DNA from: Agromyces ramosus
Lineage (GTDB): Bacteria; Actinomycetota; Actinomycetes; Actinomycetales; Microbacteriaceae
Assembly: GCF_030817175.1 (NCBI RefSeq)
Contig: NZ_JAUSYY010000001.1
Coordinates: forward strand, 2,914,001 to 2,978,000
Length of the DNA: 64,000 bases
Direction: 5' to 3'
Every line of letters starts with the position of its first letter. The first letter of the stretch is position 1. The notes below the pieces were generated by a model. It ran no database searches, had not been told where the DNA came from, and was given only the letters and a program-made list of their open reading frames with translations. Of the stretch, positions 8,557 to 17,584 are shown one piece after another. Both the position numbers and the translations under genes were made by a program.

Positions 8557-9858
8557 ATGTTCAACATTCGCAATCGCCGCATCGCGGTGGCCGCAGCTGC
8601 GCTCAGCGCGAGCGCGGCACTCGTGCTCACGGGGTGCGCGGGCGGCGGCGGCGAAGAGCCCGCCGCGACCTACGATCCCGACGAGGAGGTCACGCTCAAC
8701 CTCGCCTTCTGGGGCAACGACGTCCGCGCCGCCCTCTACGAGGAGGCCATCGCCGCGTTCAACGAGGAGTACCCGAACATCACGGTGAACTCCTCGTTCC
8801 TCGGCTTCCCCGAGTTCTGGGAGAAGCGCCAGACCGAGGCCGCCGGCGGCGGCCTGCCCGACGTCATGCAGTTCGACTACTCGTACCTCCGTCAGTACTC
8901 GGAGAACGGCCTCCTGCTCGACCTCGAGCCGTACCTCGGCAACATCATCGACACCGAGCCGCTCAGCGAGAACATCCTCCAGATCGGCGTCGTCGAGGGT
9001 GAGACCACCGGCATCCCGACCTCCACCAACGCCTGGGGCCTGTTCTCGAACCCCGTGCTGCTCGAGCAGCTCGGTGTCGAGGAGTTCGAGGGCGGCAGCT
9101 GGGAGGACTACTCAGAGTGGATGCAGCAGGCGACGGATGCCGGCGCCGGCGCGATCTGGGGCGGCACCGACTACACGGGTCGCATCCAGAACTTCGAGAT
9201 CCAGCAGCGCGCCGCCGGTGAGGACCTCTTCACCGAGGACGGCGAGCCGAACTTCACCGAAGAGGACCTCGCCGCGTTCTGGGAGCAGGGCGACGAACTT
9301 CGCGACGCCGTCATCCCGCAGCAGCGACTCGAGGAGATCTACCCGCTCTCCGGTTTCGACGCAGCGCTCACGGCCAGCGAGCTGACCTGGGACAACTTCG
9401 GCGCCGGCTACCTCGGCAACCTGGGCGAGGGATACACCGAACTCGGCCTCGTCGCTCCGCCCGTCACCGAGGAGGGCGCGAAGGACCTGTACCTGAAGCC
9501 GTCGATGCTGCACTCGATCGCCTCGACCACCGAGCACCCCGAGGCGGCGGCGACGCTCGTCAACTTCCTCGTGAACTCGCCTGAGGCCGGCGCCATCTTC
9601 GGCACCAACCGCGGCCTGCCGGCTTCGGAGACGATGCTCGAGGGCGCAGAGCTCGACCCGCTGGGCCAGCAGATCCGCGACTACGAGGAGTCCATCGCCG
9701 ACCGCCTCGGCGACGCGCCGCCCGTGCCGATCGTCGGCTACGGCACGCTGGAGGAGAAGTTCCGCCAGCTCGGCCAGGAGCTCGGCTACGGCACCCTGAC
9801 CGTCGACCAGGCTGTGGACCAGTTCTTCTCCGAGATGGACGTCGTCCTCAACCAGTAA
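8557..9858 (+). CDS. ABC sugar transporter substrate-binding lipoprotein
   Basis: The 433-residue protein has an arginine-rich signal peptide ending in the lipobox LVLTGC (Cys about residue 28), then a family-1 extracellular solute-binding domain (NLAFWGNDVRAALYEEAI, MQFDYSYLRQYSENGLLLDL). It would be anchored outside the membrane and deliver an oligosaccharide to the two permeases that follow. The start at 8557 is the ATG placed directly before the signal peptide; upstream in-frame codons lie in the operator. No ATPase gene is present, so a shared MsmK-type ATPase encoded elsewhere is expected. Confidence 0.93.
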   Translation: MFNIRNRRIAVAAAALSASAALVLTGCAGGGGEEPAATYDPDEEVTLNLAFWGNDVRAALYEEAIAAFNEEYPNITVNSSFLGFPEFWEKRQTEAAGGGLPDVMQFDYSYLRQYSENGLLLDLEPYLGNIIDTEPLSENILQIGVVEGETTGIPTSTNAWGLFSNPVLLEQLGVEEFEGGSWEDYSEWMQQATDAGAGAIWGGTDYTGRIQNFEIQQRAAGEDLFTEDGEPNFTEEDLAAFWEQGDELRDAVIPQQRLEEIYPLSGFDAALTASELTWDNFGAGYLGNLGEGYTELGLVAPPVTEEGAKDLYLKPSMLHSIASTTEHPEAAATLVNFLVNSPEAGAIFGTNRGLPASETMLEGAELDPLGQQIRDYEESIADRLGDAPPVPIVGYGTLEEKFRQLGQELGYGTLTVDQAVDQFFSEMDVVLNQ

Positions 9859-9876
9859 TGCCCTGAGCGGTCAACC

Positions 9877-9910
9877 CCGGGCCCGGTGGGCACCACCCCG
9901 CCGGGCCCGG
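9877..9910 (+). terminator. Intercistronic GC hairpin between binding protein and permease genes
   Basis: The 10-base arms CCGGGCCCGG at 9877-9886 and 9901-9910 pair around a 14-base loop, right after the binding-protein stop. There is no T-run. Such hairpins commonly protect the binding-protein mRNA or reduce read-through so that the binding protein outnumbers the permeases. An equivalent element occurs in the second importer operon. Confidence 0.55.
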
Positions 9911-9942
9911 AGTACTGTTTCTCGCAAGAACCGGAGTACCAC

Positions 9943-10953
9943 GTGAGCACGGAAACCGAATCGATCGTCACGGCAGAGGCCGGGTCGAGAAGCGTTCGCC
10001 AGGCGATGCGGCAGTCGCGACGCGACGAGAGCCGCAAGCTGCCGTCGAGCGCCGGCCGCCGGGCGGCGGCACGTCGCGAGACGGCGGCCGGATATGGGTT
10101 CCTCATCCCCTGGCTGATCGGCTTCGCCGGTCTCACCCTCGGGCCGATGATCTACTCGCTGTACCTCGCGTTCACCAAGTACAACCTGTTCACCGAGCCC
10201 GAGTGGGTCGGGTTCGACAACTTCGTGCGCATGTTCACCGACGACCCGAACTACATCCAGTCGGTGCAGATCACCCTCGTCTACGTGCTGGTCGGCACGC
10301 CGATCAAGCTCGCTGCCGCGCTGGCGATCGCGATGCTGCTGAACTACCGCGACGTCGGCTCGGGATTCTTCCGGTCCTCCTTCTATGCCCCCTCGCTGAT
10401 CGGTGCATCGGTGTCGGTCGCGATCGTGTGGCGCGCCATGTTCTCCACCGGCGGTCCCGTCGACAACTCGCTCAGCTTGTTCGGCATCAACCTCGGCGGC
10501 TGGGTCGGCAACGTGGACCTCGTCATCCCCATGATGATCCTGCTCGCCGTGTGGCAGTTCGGCGCCCCGATGGTCATCTTCCTCGCCGGCCTCAAACAGA
10601 TCCCGCAGGAGCTCTACGAGGCCGCAGAGGTCGATGGCGCCGGTCCGGTGCGCAAGTTCCGGAGCGTCACGATCCCGATGCTCTCGAGCGTGATCTTCTT
10701 CAACCTCCTGCTCGAGATGATCAACGCCTTCCAGGTGTTCACCTCGGCGTACATCATCTCCAACGGCTCGGGCGGGCCCGCGGGCATGACGAACTTCTAC
10801 ACCCTCTACCTCTACAAGCGCGGCTTCGCAGACCTGCAGATGGGCTACGCCTCGGCGATGGCCTGGGTGCTCGTCATCGCGGTCGCGATCATCGCCTTCA
10901 TTCTGTTCAAGACCCAGAAGTCCTGGGTGCACTACGCGGGAGAGAACCGATGA
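9943..10953 (+). CDS. ABC sugar transporter permease (MalF/UgpA type)
   Basis: The 336-residue integral membrane protein has about six transmembrane helices after a charged cytoplasmic N-terminus. The permease EAA loop reads EAAEVDGAGPVRKFRSVTIP, which docks to the ATPase. The GTG at 9943 has GGAG upstream and leaves a cytoplasmic N-terminus of about 45 residues; later starts would cut into the charged segment. It overlaps the next permease by ATGA. Confidence 0.92.
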   Translation: MSTETESIVTAEAGSRSVRQAMRQSRRDESRKLPSSAGRRAAARRETAAGYGFLIPWLIGFAGLTLGPMIYSLYLAFTKYNLFTEPEWVGFDNFVRMFTDDPNYIQSVQITLVYVLVGTPIKLAAALAIAMLLNYRDVGSGFFRSSFYAPSLIGASVSVAIVWRAMFSTGGPVDNSLSLFGINLGGWVGNVDLVIPMMILLAVWQFGAPMVIFLAGLKQIPQELYEAAEVDGAGPVRKFRSVTIPMLSSVIFFNLLLEMINAFQVFTSAYIISNGSGGPAGMTNFYTLYLYKRGFADLQMGYASAMAWVLVIAVAIIAFILFKTQKSWVHYAGENR

Positions 10954-11870
10954 CCACCTTCGAAGCCCCCCGCGTCGAGGTCGTCGAGAACGCCCTCGAA
11001 CCCGACTCGCAGATTCAGCCGCGCCGCCGCGTGAAGCGCAAGACCGTCAACACGCTCATCTGGTTCGTGGTGCTCCTCGCCATGACGGCGATCGTGCTGT
11101 ACCCGTTGGTCTGGCTCGTGTTCGCCTCGTTCAAGCCCTCGAGCGAATTCGGCTCGAACCCCGGCCTGATCCCCGAGAGCCCGACGGTCGACAACTACTT
11201 CAAGGTCATCGAGGGCATCGGCGGCACCCCGCTCTGGCAGTTCTTCGCCAACTCGTTCTTCATCGCGATCATGGCGGTGATCGGCACGCTGTTCTCGTCG
11301 GCGCTCGCCGCCTACGCGTTCGCCCGCATCAAGTTCCGCGGTGTGGGGCTGCTGTTCGCGGCGATGATCGGCACGCTGCTGCTGCCGTTCCACGTGATCA
11401 TGATCCCGCAGTACATTATCTTCAATAAGCTCGAGCTGGTCGACACGTACGTGCCGCTGATCCTCCCGAAGTTCCTCGCCACCGAGGCGTTCTTCGTGTT
11501 CCTGATCGTCCAGTTCATCCGCAACATCCCCCGCGACATGGACGAAGCGGCCCGCATCGACGGCGCCGGGCATCTCCGCATCTTCTTCTCGATCATCCTG
11601 CCGCTCATCAAGCCGGCGCTGATCACGAGCGCGATCTTCACGTTCATCTGGACCTGGAACGACTTCCTCGGTCCACTCCTCTACGTGAACAGTCCGGAGA
11701 AGTACCCGCTGCCGATCGCGTTGCGCCTCTACAACGACGCGACGAGCACCTCCGACTACGGGGCGACCGTCGCGGTGTCCTTCCTCGCACTGCTGCCGAT
11801 CCTCATCTTCTTCATCGTCTTCCAGCGCTTCCTCGTCGCCGGCGTCGCGACGCAGGGCTTGAAGGGCTAG
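10950..11870 (+). CDS. ABC sugar transporter permease (MalG/UgpE type)
   Basis: The 306-residue partner permease has six predicted membrane helices and the EAA motif DEAARIDGAGHLRIFFSIILP. The start ATG overlaps the stop of the first permease. With the lipoprotein at 8557 it forms a CUT1-type importer for oligosaccharides. The C-terminal GVATQGLKG ending is usual for MalG-like proteins of actinobacteria. Confidence 0.93.
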   Translation: MTTFEAPRVEVVENALEPDSQIQPRRRVKRKTVNTLIWFVVLLAMTAIVLYPLVWLVFASFKPSSEFGSNPGLIPESPTVDNYFKVIEGIGGTPLWQFFANSFFIAIMAVIGTLFSSALAAYAFARIKFRGVGLLFAAMIGTLLLPFHVIMIPQYIIFNKLELVDTYVPLILPKFLATEAFFVFLIVQFIRNIPRDMDEAARIDGAGHLRIFFSIILPLIKPALITSAIFTFIWTWNDFLGPLLYVNSPEKYPLPIALRLYNDATSTSDYGATVAVSFLALLPILIFFIVFQRFLVAGVATQGLKG

Positions 11871-11877
11871 GTTCCGG

Positions 11878-12540
11878 ATGTCCCGAGCGACCGATCGTGC
11901 CGCCCGCCGTGCCGCCCTCTCCGGAAGCGGGCCGACGAGCGACGCCGCGCCCACCGCCCGGTTCCCCGGGGCGAAGAGCGCCTTCGGGCTGCTCGGCGAG
12001 GTCCTCCTCGTCGGCATCCTCGTGGGGCTCGTCTCGCTGCCCGTCGTGACGCTTCCCGCCGCGCTCGCCGCGGGAGTGCGACACCTGCGCCGCTTCCTCC
12101 GCGCCGAGCACTCCGGCCTCGAGCGGTTCTGGCGCGACGTGCGTGCGGCGCTGCTCGGCGGCATCGGCATCGGCGTGGCATCCCTCGTCGTCACCGCGGT
12201 GCTGCTGCTCGACATCGACCTCGCCTCGACGGGCGTGCTGCCCGGCGGCCCGCTCGTCGGCCTCGTCGGCTGGCTCGGCCTCGCGGCCCTCGTGCTCGTG
12301 CTCTTTAGCGCCGCCGGCCACTGGTCGCCGGAGTCCGGCTGGCTCGGCGCAGTTCGTGCCGTGCCGGGAGCGCTGCGCGCCGACCCCGCGGGAGCCGCGT
12401 ACCTCCTCGCGACGGCGGCGTTCGCCGGCATCGTCACGTGGCAGCTCTTCCCGCTGCTGATCCCGGCACTCGGATGCGTCGCCCTCGCGATCGTCGCGGT
12501 TCCCGAGCGCCCGCGGCGCGCGCACGGGGCCGCGCAATGA
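11878..12540 (+). CDS. YesL-like (DUF624-type) membrane protein
   Basis: The 220-residue protein has about five hydrophobic segments (LLGEVLLVGILVGLVSLPVV, then four more) and the conserved polar loop RHLRRFLRAEHSGLERFWRD. YesL-like proteins are encoded with CUT1 importers of plant-glycan operons and have no proven activity; a transporter accessory role is inferred. The gene begins seven bases after the permease stop and its end overlaps the fucosidase start (ATGA), so it belongs to this operon. Confidence 0.75.
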   Translation: MSRATDRAARRAALSGSGPTSDAAPTARFPGAKSAFGLLGEVLLVGILVGLVSLPVVTLPAALAAGVRHLRRFLRAEHSGLERFWRDVRAALLGGIGIGVASLVVTAVLLLDIDLASTGVLPGGPLVGLVGWLGLAALVLVLFSAAGHWSPESGWLGAVRAVPGALRADPAGAAYLLATAAFAGIVTWQLFPLLIPALGCVALAIVAVPERPRRAHGAAQ

Positions 12541-13742
12541 GCGCAGGCGGCCGCTCGCTCCCGCACTGGGCGGGCGACGCGAGCCTCGGCATCTTCGTGC
12601 ACTGGGGGCCGTACTCTGTGCCCGCCTGGGCGGAGCCGACGGGCGCGCTCGGCGCGGTGCCCGACGATGAGTGGTTCGCGCACAACGCCTATGCGGAGTG
12701 GTACGCGAACACCATCCGCATCGAGGGCTCGCCGGCAGCGGAGCACCACGCGCGCGAGTTCGGCGGCGCGCCGTACGCCGACTTCCTCGACGACTGGCAC
12801 GCCGAGGCGTACGACCCGGTCGAGTGGGCGCGCCTGTTCCGGGACGTCGGCGCCGATTACGTCGTACCGACGACCAAGCACCACGACGGCGTCGCCTTGT
12901 GGGACGCGCCCGGTTCGGGCGACCTCACGACGGTCGCACGCGGACCCCGGCGCGACCTGATCTCGCCGCTCGCCGACGCCGTGCGCGCCGAGGGCCTCCG
13001 GTTCGGCGTGTACTACTCGGGCGGGCTCGACTGGGCGTTCACCGACTTCCCGCCGCATCGCTCGAGTGACGAGGTCACGAGTCTCCGGCCGACGGATGCC
13101 GCCTACAACGCCTACGCGCACGCCCACGTCGTCGACCTCATCGACCGTTTCCGTCCCGACCTCATCTGGAACGACATCGATTGGCCCGATGCCGGCAAGC
13201 AGCCGGGGTCGCACTCGCTCGAGTCGCTGCTGGCGCACTACCGCGAGGTCGTGCCCGGCGGCATCGTGAACGACCGGTGGGGCGCCGACGTGTGGGACTA
13301 CCGCACGAGCGAGTACGACCACGACACCGCGCACGAGGCATCCGTCGGCTGGGAGCACTGCCGCGGCCTCGGCTTCTCGTTCGGCTACAACCGGGTCGAA
13401 GACGAGTCGCTCACGCTCTCGCCGCGCGAGCTCGCACGCCTCTACGCCGACGTGGTCTCGCGCGGGGGCCGGTTGCTGCTCAATGTCGGACCGACCGCGG
13501 CGGGGGAGATCCCGGCGGTGCAACGTCGAACGCTCGAGGGCGTCGCACCGTGGATGTCGCGTGTGAAGCCGCTCACGGTCGATCGGCGCATGCTCGCGCC
13601 CGGCGAGATCGAGGTGACGGATGCCTCGTGGTGGCGCGCATGGCGCACGGCCGATCGCCTCGTGGTCGTCACGGATTCCGCGGACGCCGCGGTGCGGCCT
13701 GTCGACGGCGACGAGGTCGTGCTGGTGACCCTTCCGGCCTGA
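12537..13742 (+). CDS. Alpha-L-fucosidase, GH29
   Basis: The 401-residue protein begins with the GH29 strand LGIFVHWGPYSVPAW and contains YVVPTTKHHDGVALW and RPDLIWNDIDWPDAGK, in which D213 sits where GH29 enzymes carry the Asp nucleophile. There is no signal peptide, so it trims fucosylated oligosaccharides after import. It is the last gene of the importer operon (ATGA overlap with the YesL-like gene). Length is shorter than fucosidases with C-terminal carbohydrate domains, which are absent here. Confidence 0.88.
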   Translation: MSAGGRSLPHWAGDASLGIFVHWGPYSVPAWAEPTGALGAVPDDEWFAHNAYAEWYANTIRIEGSPAAEHHAREFGGAPYADFLDDWHAEAYDPVEWARLFRDVGADYVVPTTKHHDGVALWDAPGSGDLTTVARGPRRDLISPLADAVRAEGLRFGVYYSGGLDWAFTDFPPHRSSDEVTSLRPTDAAYNAYAHAHVVDLIDRFRPDLIWNDIDWPDAGKQPGSHSLESLLAHYREVVPGGIVNDRWGADVWDYRTSEYDHDTAHEASVGWEHCRGLGFSFGYNRVEDESLTLSPRELARLYADVVSRGGRLLLNVGPTAAGEIPAVQRRTLEGVAPWMSRVKPLTVDRRMLAPGEIEVTDASWWRAWRTADRLVVVTDSADAAVRPVDGDEVVLVTLPA

Positions 13743-13759
13743 CGGACCGAGTCACCCGC

Positions 13760-14272
13760 TCACTTGCCCTTGCCCTGCTCGGCGCCCTTGCCCTCGTCGG
13801 CGCCCTTGCGTTCCTCGCCCTTGCCGTCCTCGCCGTTGTCGCCTTCGCCGCCCTTGTCGCCTTCCTTCTTCTCACCCGGCTGCTCGTTCGGCTGGTTCTG
13901 CTGGCCCTCCAGCCGGGTGATCTGCTCCTGGAGACGGGCCTGCTCGTCCATCAGTCGCTGCCGCTCGGCCGCATCGGCGGCGGCGGCGATCGCCGTGTCG
14001 ATGTCCTGGCGGACCAGCTCCATCGCCAGAAGGATGGAGTCGAACCGCTCTTCACTGACCTCACCCGCCGCCCGGGCGTCGGAGAGTCGTTCCGCCATCG
14101 CATCGAGGCTGCTGAGCGCGCCGGTCCAGTCTCCGGCTGCACTGGCCTGTGCGACGGCGACCACCTGCTGCCGCAGGCCGTCCTTCGTGGTCTCGTCATA
14201 GCCCGCAGCGCAGGAGGTCAGCACGAGCGTCGCGGCGGCGGCGACGGCCCCGGCGAGAATGCGCAGTCGCAT
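13760..14272 (-). CDS. Lipoprotein with helical domain and low-complexity charged tail
   Basis: The 170-residue protein has a signal peptide with lipobox LVLTSC (Cys21), a helical domain of about 100 residues that ends in a coiled-coil-like stretch (ERQRLMDEQARLQEQITRLE), then about 45 residues made almost only of G, E, K, D and Q. I do not recognise the family. It is exported and lipid-anchored, and the tail may reach into the cell wall. It lies downstream of the EamA gene on the same strand and converges with the fucosidase. Confidence 0.75.
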   Translation of the reverse strand: MRLRILAGAVAAAATLVLTSCAAGYDETTKDGLRQQVVAVAQASAAGDWTGALSSLDAMAERLSDARAAGEVSEERFDSILLAMELVRQDIDTAIAAAADAAERQRLMDEQARLQEQITRLEGQQNQPNEQPGEKKEGDKGGEGDNGEDGKGEERKGADEGKGAEQGKGK

Positions 14273-14428
14273 GATGACCCCTCACGTCTCCCGTCACGGT
14301 ACCGAGCAGGCCGCCCGGGTCGCAGGGGCTTGACGGCGGCCGAATCGACCCTCCCGTGCGCGCCCCCTCGACCGGCGCCGACGAGAGCACGCGACGAGCT
14401 GCTGTGCGCCGTGAACTGGACCGCTGGG

Positions 14429-15379
14429 TCAGTCGCGCGAACGGCCCACCGGCTCGGGGGACGGCTCCGGGCTGACGTTCGCGAGCTCGGGCTGGGGCGT
14501 GCGGCGCCGCGAGAGGGCGACCCCCACGAGGGCGATCACCCCGCCGACGATCGCGAGCAGGGCCGGCACCTCGCCGAACAGGATGAGGGAGAGCACGATC
14601 GTCACGGGCGGCACGATATAGGTCGAGACGCCGAGCTGCCCGGCGGGCATCCGTGCCAGTGCGTACGACCACGTCGTGTAGCCGAGCGCGGTGGGAATCG
14701 CGCCGAGCCAGATCATGCCCACGATTCCTTCGACCGGTGCCGACTGCAGGTCGGTGATGAGCTCGCCGGCGAACGGCGTGCAGACGAGCATCCCGATGAC
14801 GCAACCGAGCCAGACCACCTGGGCGTTGGGCAATCTCGCGAGCACGGGCTTCTGGAACAGCACGCCGGCGGCATAGGTGAGTGCGGCGAGCAGCGCCCAC
14901 AGCACGCCGATTCCAGCGCCGAGCACCGAGCCGCCGGTGCCGACGCCGATGAGCACGACGCCGAGGAACGCGACGAGGGTGCCGATCACGACCCATTTGG
15001 GCAGGCCCTCGCGGAGGAGGATCCCCGCGCCGAGCGTGATCAGGATGGGGCCGATGTTGACGATCATCGCGGTGGTGCCTGCGTCGAGAGACTGCTCGGC
15101 GATGTTGAGCGCGATGCTGTAGCCGCCGAACCACAGGCCGCCGAACCCGAGCAGCAGGAGCCACTCGCGACGGGTCGGAGCGACCCACGCGTGCCGCAGC
15201 AGCAGCGGGGCGAGCAGGATCGCGCCGACGACGAGCCGTCCGAGCGCGAGGGCCCCGGCGTTGAAGTGGGGTGCGGTCCCTCGGACGACGATGAACGCGC
15301 TCGCCCAGGCGAGGATCGTCACGCCGATGGCGACGTAGACGAGCGGGGTGACGGTGTTCGTGCGTTGCGTGGTGCTCAC
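14429..15379 (-). CDS. EamA-family (DMT superfamily) transporter
   Basis: The 316-residue membrane protein has about ten transmembrane helices in two EamA repeats (first starting LVYVAIGVTILAWASAFIVVRG, second LGAGIGVLWALLAALTYAAG). DMT exporters move amino acids, metabolites or drugs; the substrate is not visible. The GTG start at 15379 is six bases downstream of TAGCGT, so the mRNA is probably leaderless. The charged C-terminal tail is cytoplasmic. Confidence 0.9.
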   Translation of the reverse strand: MSTTQRTNTVTPLVYVAIGVTILAWASAFIVVRGTAPHFNAGALALGRLVVGAILLAPLLLRHAWVAPTRREWLLLLGFGGLWFGGYSIALNIAEQSLDAGTTAMIVNIGPILITLGAGILLREGLPKWVVIGTLVAFLGVVLIGVGTGGSVLGAGIGVLWALLAALTYAAGVLFQKPVLARLPNAQVVWLGCVIGMLVCTPFAGELITDLQSAPVEGIVGMIWLGAIPTALGYTTWSYALARMPAGQLGVSTYIVPPVTIVLSLILFGEVPALLAIVGGVIALVGVALSRRRTPQPELANVSPEPSPEPVGRSRD

Positions 15380-15385
15380 AGGCTG

Positions 15386-15470
15386 ACGCTACTTGCGCGT
15401 GCGGGCGTCGCGAGCGAAGTGGCAGTCGATCGCGGGACGACGGCGGAAACCCGTCGGTGCACGATAGGCT
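15386..15470. promoter_or_regulatory. Divergent leaderless -10 elements for the EamA and GH42 genes
   Basis: On the minus strand TAGCGT (15391-15386) lies six bases before the GTG at 15379. On the plus strand TAGGCT (15465-15470) lies seven bases before the ATG at 15478. With a start point about seven bases after each -10, both transcripts would begin at the start codon. No clear operator is seen in the roughly 70 bases between them. Confidence 0.6.
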
Positions 15471-15477
15471 GGGAGTC

Positions 15478-17541
15478 ATGCCGGAATACGCTTTCCCGGC
15501 ACTCGCTTCCGCACCCGCTTCCCGCCCTGCGACGATGGAGGACACACCCGTGCACTACGGCGCCGACTACAACCCAGAGCAATGGCCTGAAGAGCTCTGG
15601 CCCGACGACGTCGCGCGCATGCGTGAGGCCGGCGTCACGATGGTGAGCCTCGGGATCTTCTCGTGGTCGCGCATCCAGCCGCGCGAGGGCGAGTTCGACT
15701 TCGCCTGGCTCGACCGGGTCATCGACCTGCTGCACGAGGGCGGCATCGCCGTCGACCTCGCCACCGCAACGGCGTCGCCGCCGCCGTGGGCGAGCGCCGC
15801 CTACCCCGAGCTCCTCCCGCAAGATGAGAACGGCGCCACGTACTGGCCGGGCAGCCGCCAGCAGTTCGCGCCCTCGTCGCCGGTCTACCGGAGGCTCGCC
15901 GCCGAGCTCGTGACGGCGATCGCCGAACGGTACGCGGGGCATCCGGCCGTCGTCATGTGGCATGTGAACAACGAGTACGGCTGCCACCTGAACATGGACT
16001 TCTCGGATGCCGCGCGCGACGCGTTCCGCACCTGGCTCGAGCGGCGCTACACCACGGTCGACGCGCTCAACGAGGCGTGGGGCACGAACTTCTGGTCGCA
16101 GCGCTACGGCGGCTTCGACGAGGTGTTCCCGCCGCGGAAGGCGCCGTACAGCCACAATCCCGGGCAGCTGCTCGACTACCGCCGGTTCACGAGCGACATG
16201 CTGCTCGAGTGCTATCTCATGGAGCGCGACATCATCCGCGCCGCCGGGGCGACGCAGCCGATCACGACGAACTTCATGGGCGCATTCAAGCCCGCGAACT
16301 ACGCCCAGTGGGCCGAGCACCTCGACCTGATCAGCGACGACGCCTATCCCGACCCGAACGACCCCGAGTCGTTCCGCGCGGCGGCGTTCCAGCGAGACCT
16401 CGCGCGCTCGCTGAAGCCCGAGGTGCCGTGGGTCCTCATGGAGCAGGCGACGAACGCCCTCAACTGGCGCCCGACGAACGCGCCCAAGGCGCCCGGGCAG
16501 ATGGCGGCGCTCAGCGCGCAGGCGATCGGGCGCGGCGCCGACGGCATCCTGTTCTTCCAGTGGCGGCAGTCGCGGGCGGGCGCCGAGAAGTTCCACTCGG
16601 CGATGCTGCCGCACGCCGGCACCGACACCCGTACCTGGCGCGAGGTCACCGCGCTCGGCGAGCAGCTCGCCACCTTGCCGGAGCTGCCTGCCGGCGCCCG
16701 CGACGCGAAGGTCGCGCTCGTCTTCGACTGGGAGAACTGGTGGGCCGTCGAGTCGAGCGACCACCCGATGAACGGGCTCGACTACCTCGCGGTCGTGCAG
16801 GGCTGGTACCGGGCGCTGCACCGCCGGCACGTGCAGGTCGACCTCGTCGCGCCCGAGCAGGTCGACGGCCGGTACGCGCTCGCCGTGGCGCCGCTGCTCT
16901 ACCTCCTCCGTGACGAGGGGGCCGCGGCCCTCACCACCTTCGTCGAGGGCGGCGGGCACCTCCTCGCGGGTCCCTTCACCGACGTCGTCGACGAGTACGA
17001 CCGGTTCCGCGACGGCGGATTCCTCACACAGCTCGGCGAGCTCTGCGGCATCCGACTCGACGACTTCGGCGCGCTCGTCGCACCCGGCGCGACCGGCCCG
17101 GGGGAGCGGGAGGCCCGCTTCGCGGGCGATGCGCTCGCGGAGTCGATGGGCACGCTGCTCGCCGAGGAGATCGCGGTGGCGGTGACGGATGCCACGGTCG
17201 AGGCGTCGTTCACGAGCGGCCGTCGCACGGGGCATCCGGCCCTCACCGCACGCCGCGCCGGCCGCGGCGTCGCCCGCTACCTCGCCACCGTGCCCGACGA
17301 GGCCGGCACGCTCGCCGTGGTCGACCGCGTGCTCGCCGACGCGGGCGTCGAGCCCGTCGTCGCCGGCCTCCCGGCCCACGTCGAGGCGGCGCGCCGCGGC
17401 GCGCTCGTGACCCTCGTGCACCACGGCGCCGGTGCGCCCGCGCTCACGATCCCGATCTCGGGCGTCGATGCCGTGACCGGCGAACGCGTCGACGGTGTCA
17501 CACTCGGCCCGTTCGACTGGGCGATGATCCTCGAGGGCTGA
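15478..17541 (+). CDS. Beta-galactosidase, GH42
   Basis: The 687-residue enzyme opens with VHYGADYNPEQWPEELWPDD, typical of GH42. The acid/base Glu166 is in MWHVNNEYGCH and the nucleophile Glu322 is in LMEQATNALNW. The trimerisation domain and C-terminal beta domain follow. It lacks a signal peptide, so it acts on imported galactosides. ATG 15478 is preferred for its -10 spacing; ATG 15535 is an alternative that would start just before the barrel. The length is normal for the family. Confidence 0.93.
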   Translation: MPEYAFPALASAPASRPATMEDTPVHYGADYNPEQWPEELWPDDVARMREAGVTMVSLGIFSWSRIQPREGEFDFAWLDRVIDLLHEGGIAVDLATATASPPPWASAAYPELLPQDENGATYWPGSRQQFAPSSPVYRRLAAELVTAIAERYAGHPAVVMWHVNNEYGCHLNMDFSDAARDAFRTWLERRYTTVDALNEAWGTNFWSQRYGGFDEVFPPRKAPYSHNPGQLLDYRRFTSDMLLECYLMERDIIRAAGATQPITTNFMGAFKPANYAQWAEHLDLISDDAYPDPNDPESFRAAAFQRDLARSLKPEVPWVLMEQATNALNWRPTNAPKAPGQMAALSAQAIGRGADGILFFQWRQSRAGAEKFHSAMLPHAGTDTRTWREVTALGEQLATLPELPAGARDAKVALVFDWENWWAVESSDHPMNGLDYLAVVQGWYRALHRRHVQVDLVAPEQVDGRYALAVAPLLYLLRDEGAAALTTFVEGGGHLLAGPFTDVVDEYDRFRDGGFLTQLGELCGIRLDDFGALVAPGATGPGEREARFAGDALAESMGTLLAEEIAVAVTDATVEASFTSGRRTGHPALTARRAGRGVARYLATVPDEAGTLAVVDRVLADAGVEPVVAGLPAHVEAARRGALVTLVHHGAGAPALTIPISGVDAVTGERVDGVTLGPFDWAMILEG

Positions 17542-17584
17542 GCTGGGCCGGGGATACGATGCAGAAGACATGAGGAGGCCGCTG

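Noticed and set aside
10932..13523. Minus-strand frame of 863 codons across permease, YesL and fucosidase genes
   Set aside because: Charged low-complexity translation, no start signal, and the opposite strand carries three recognised families.
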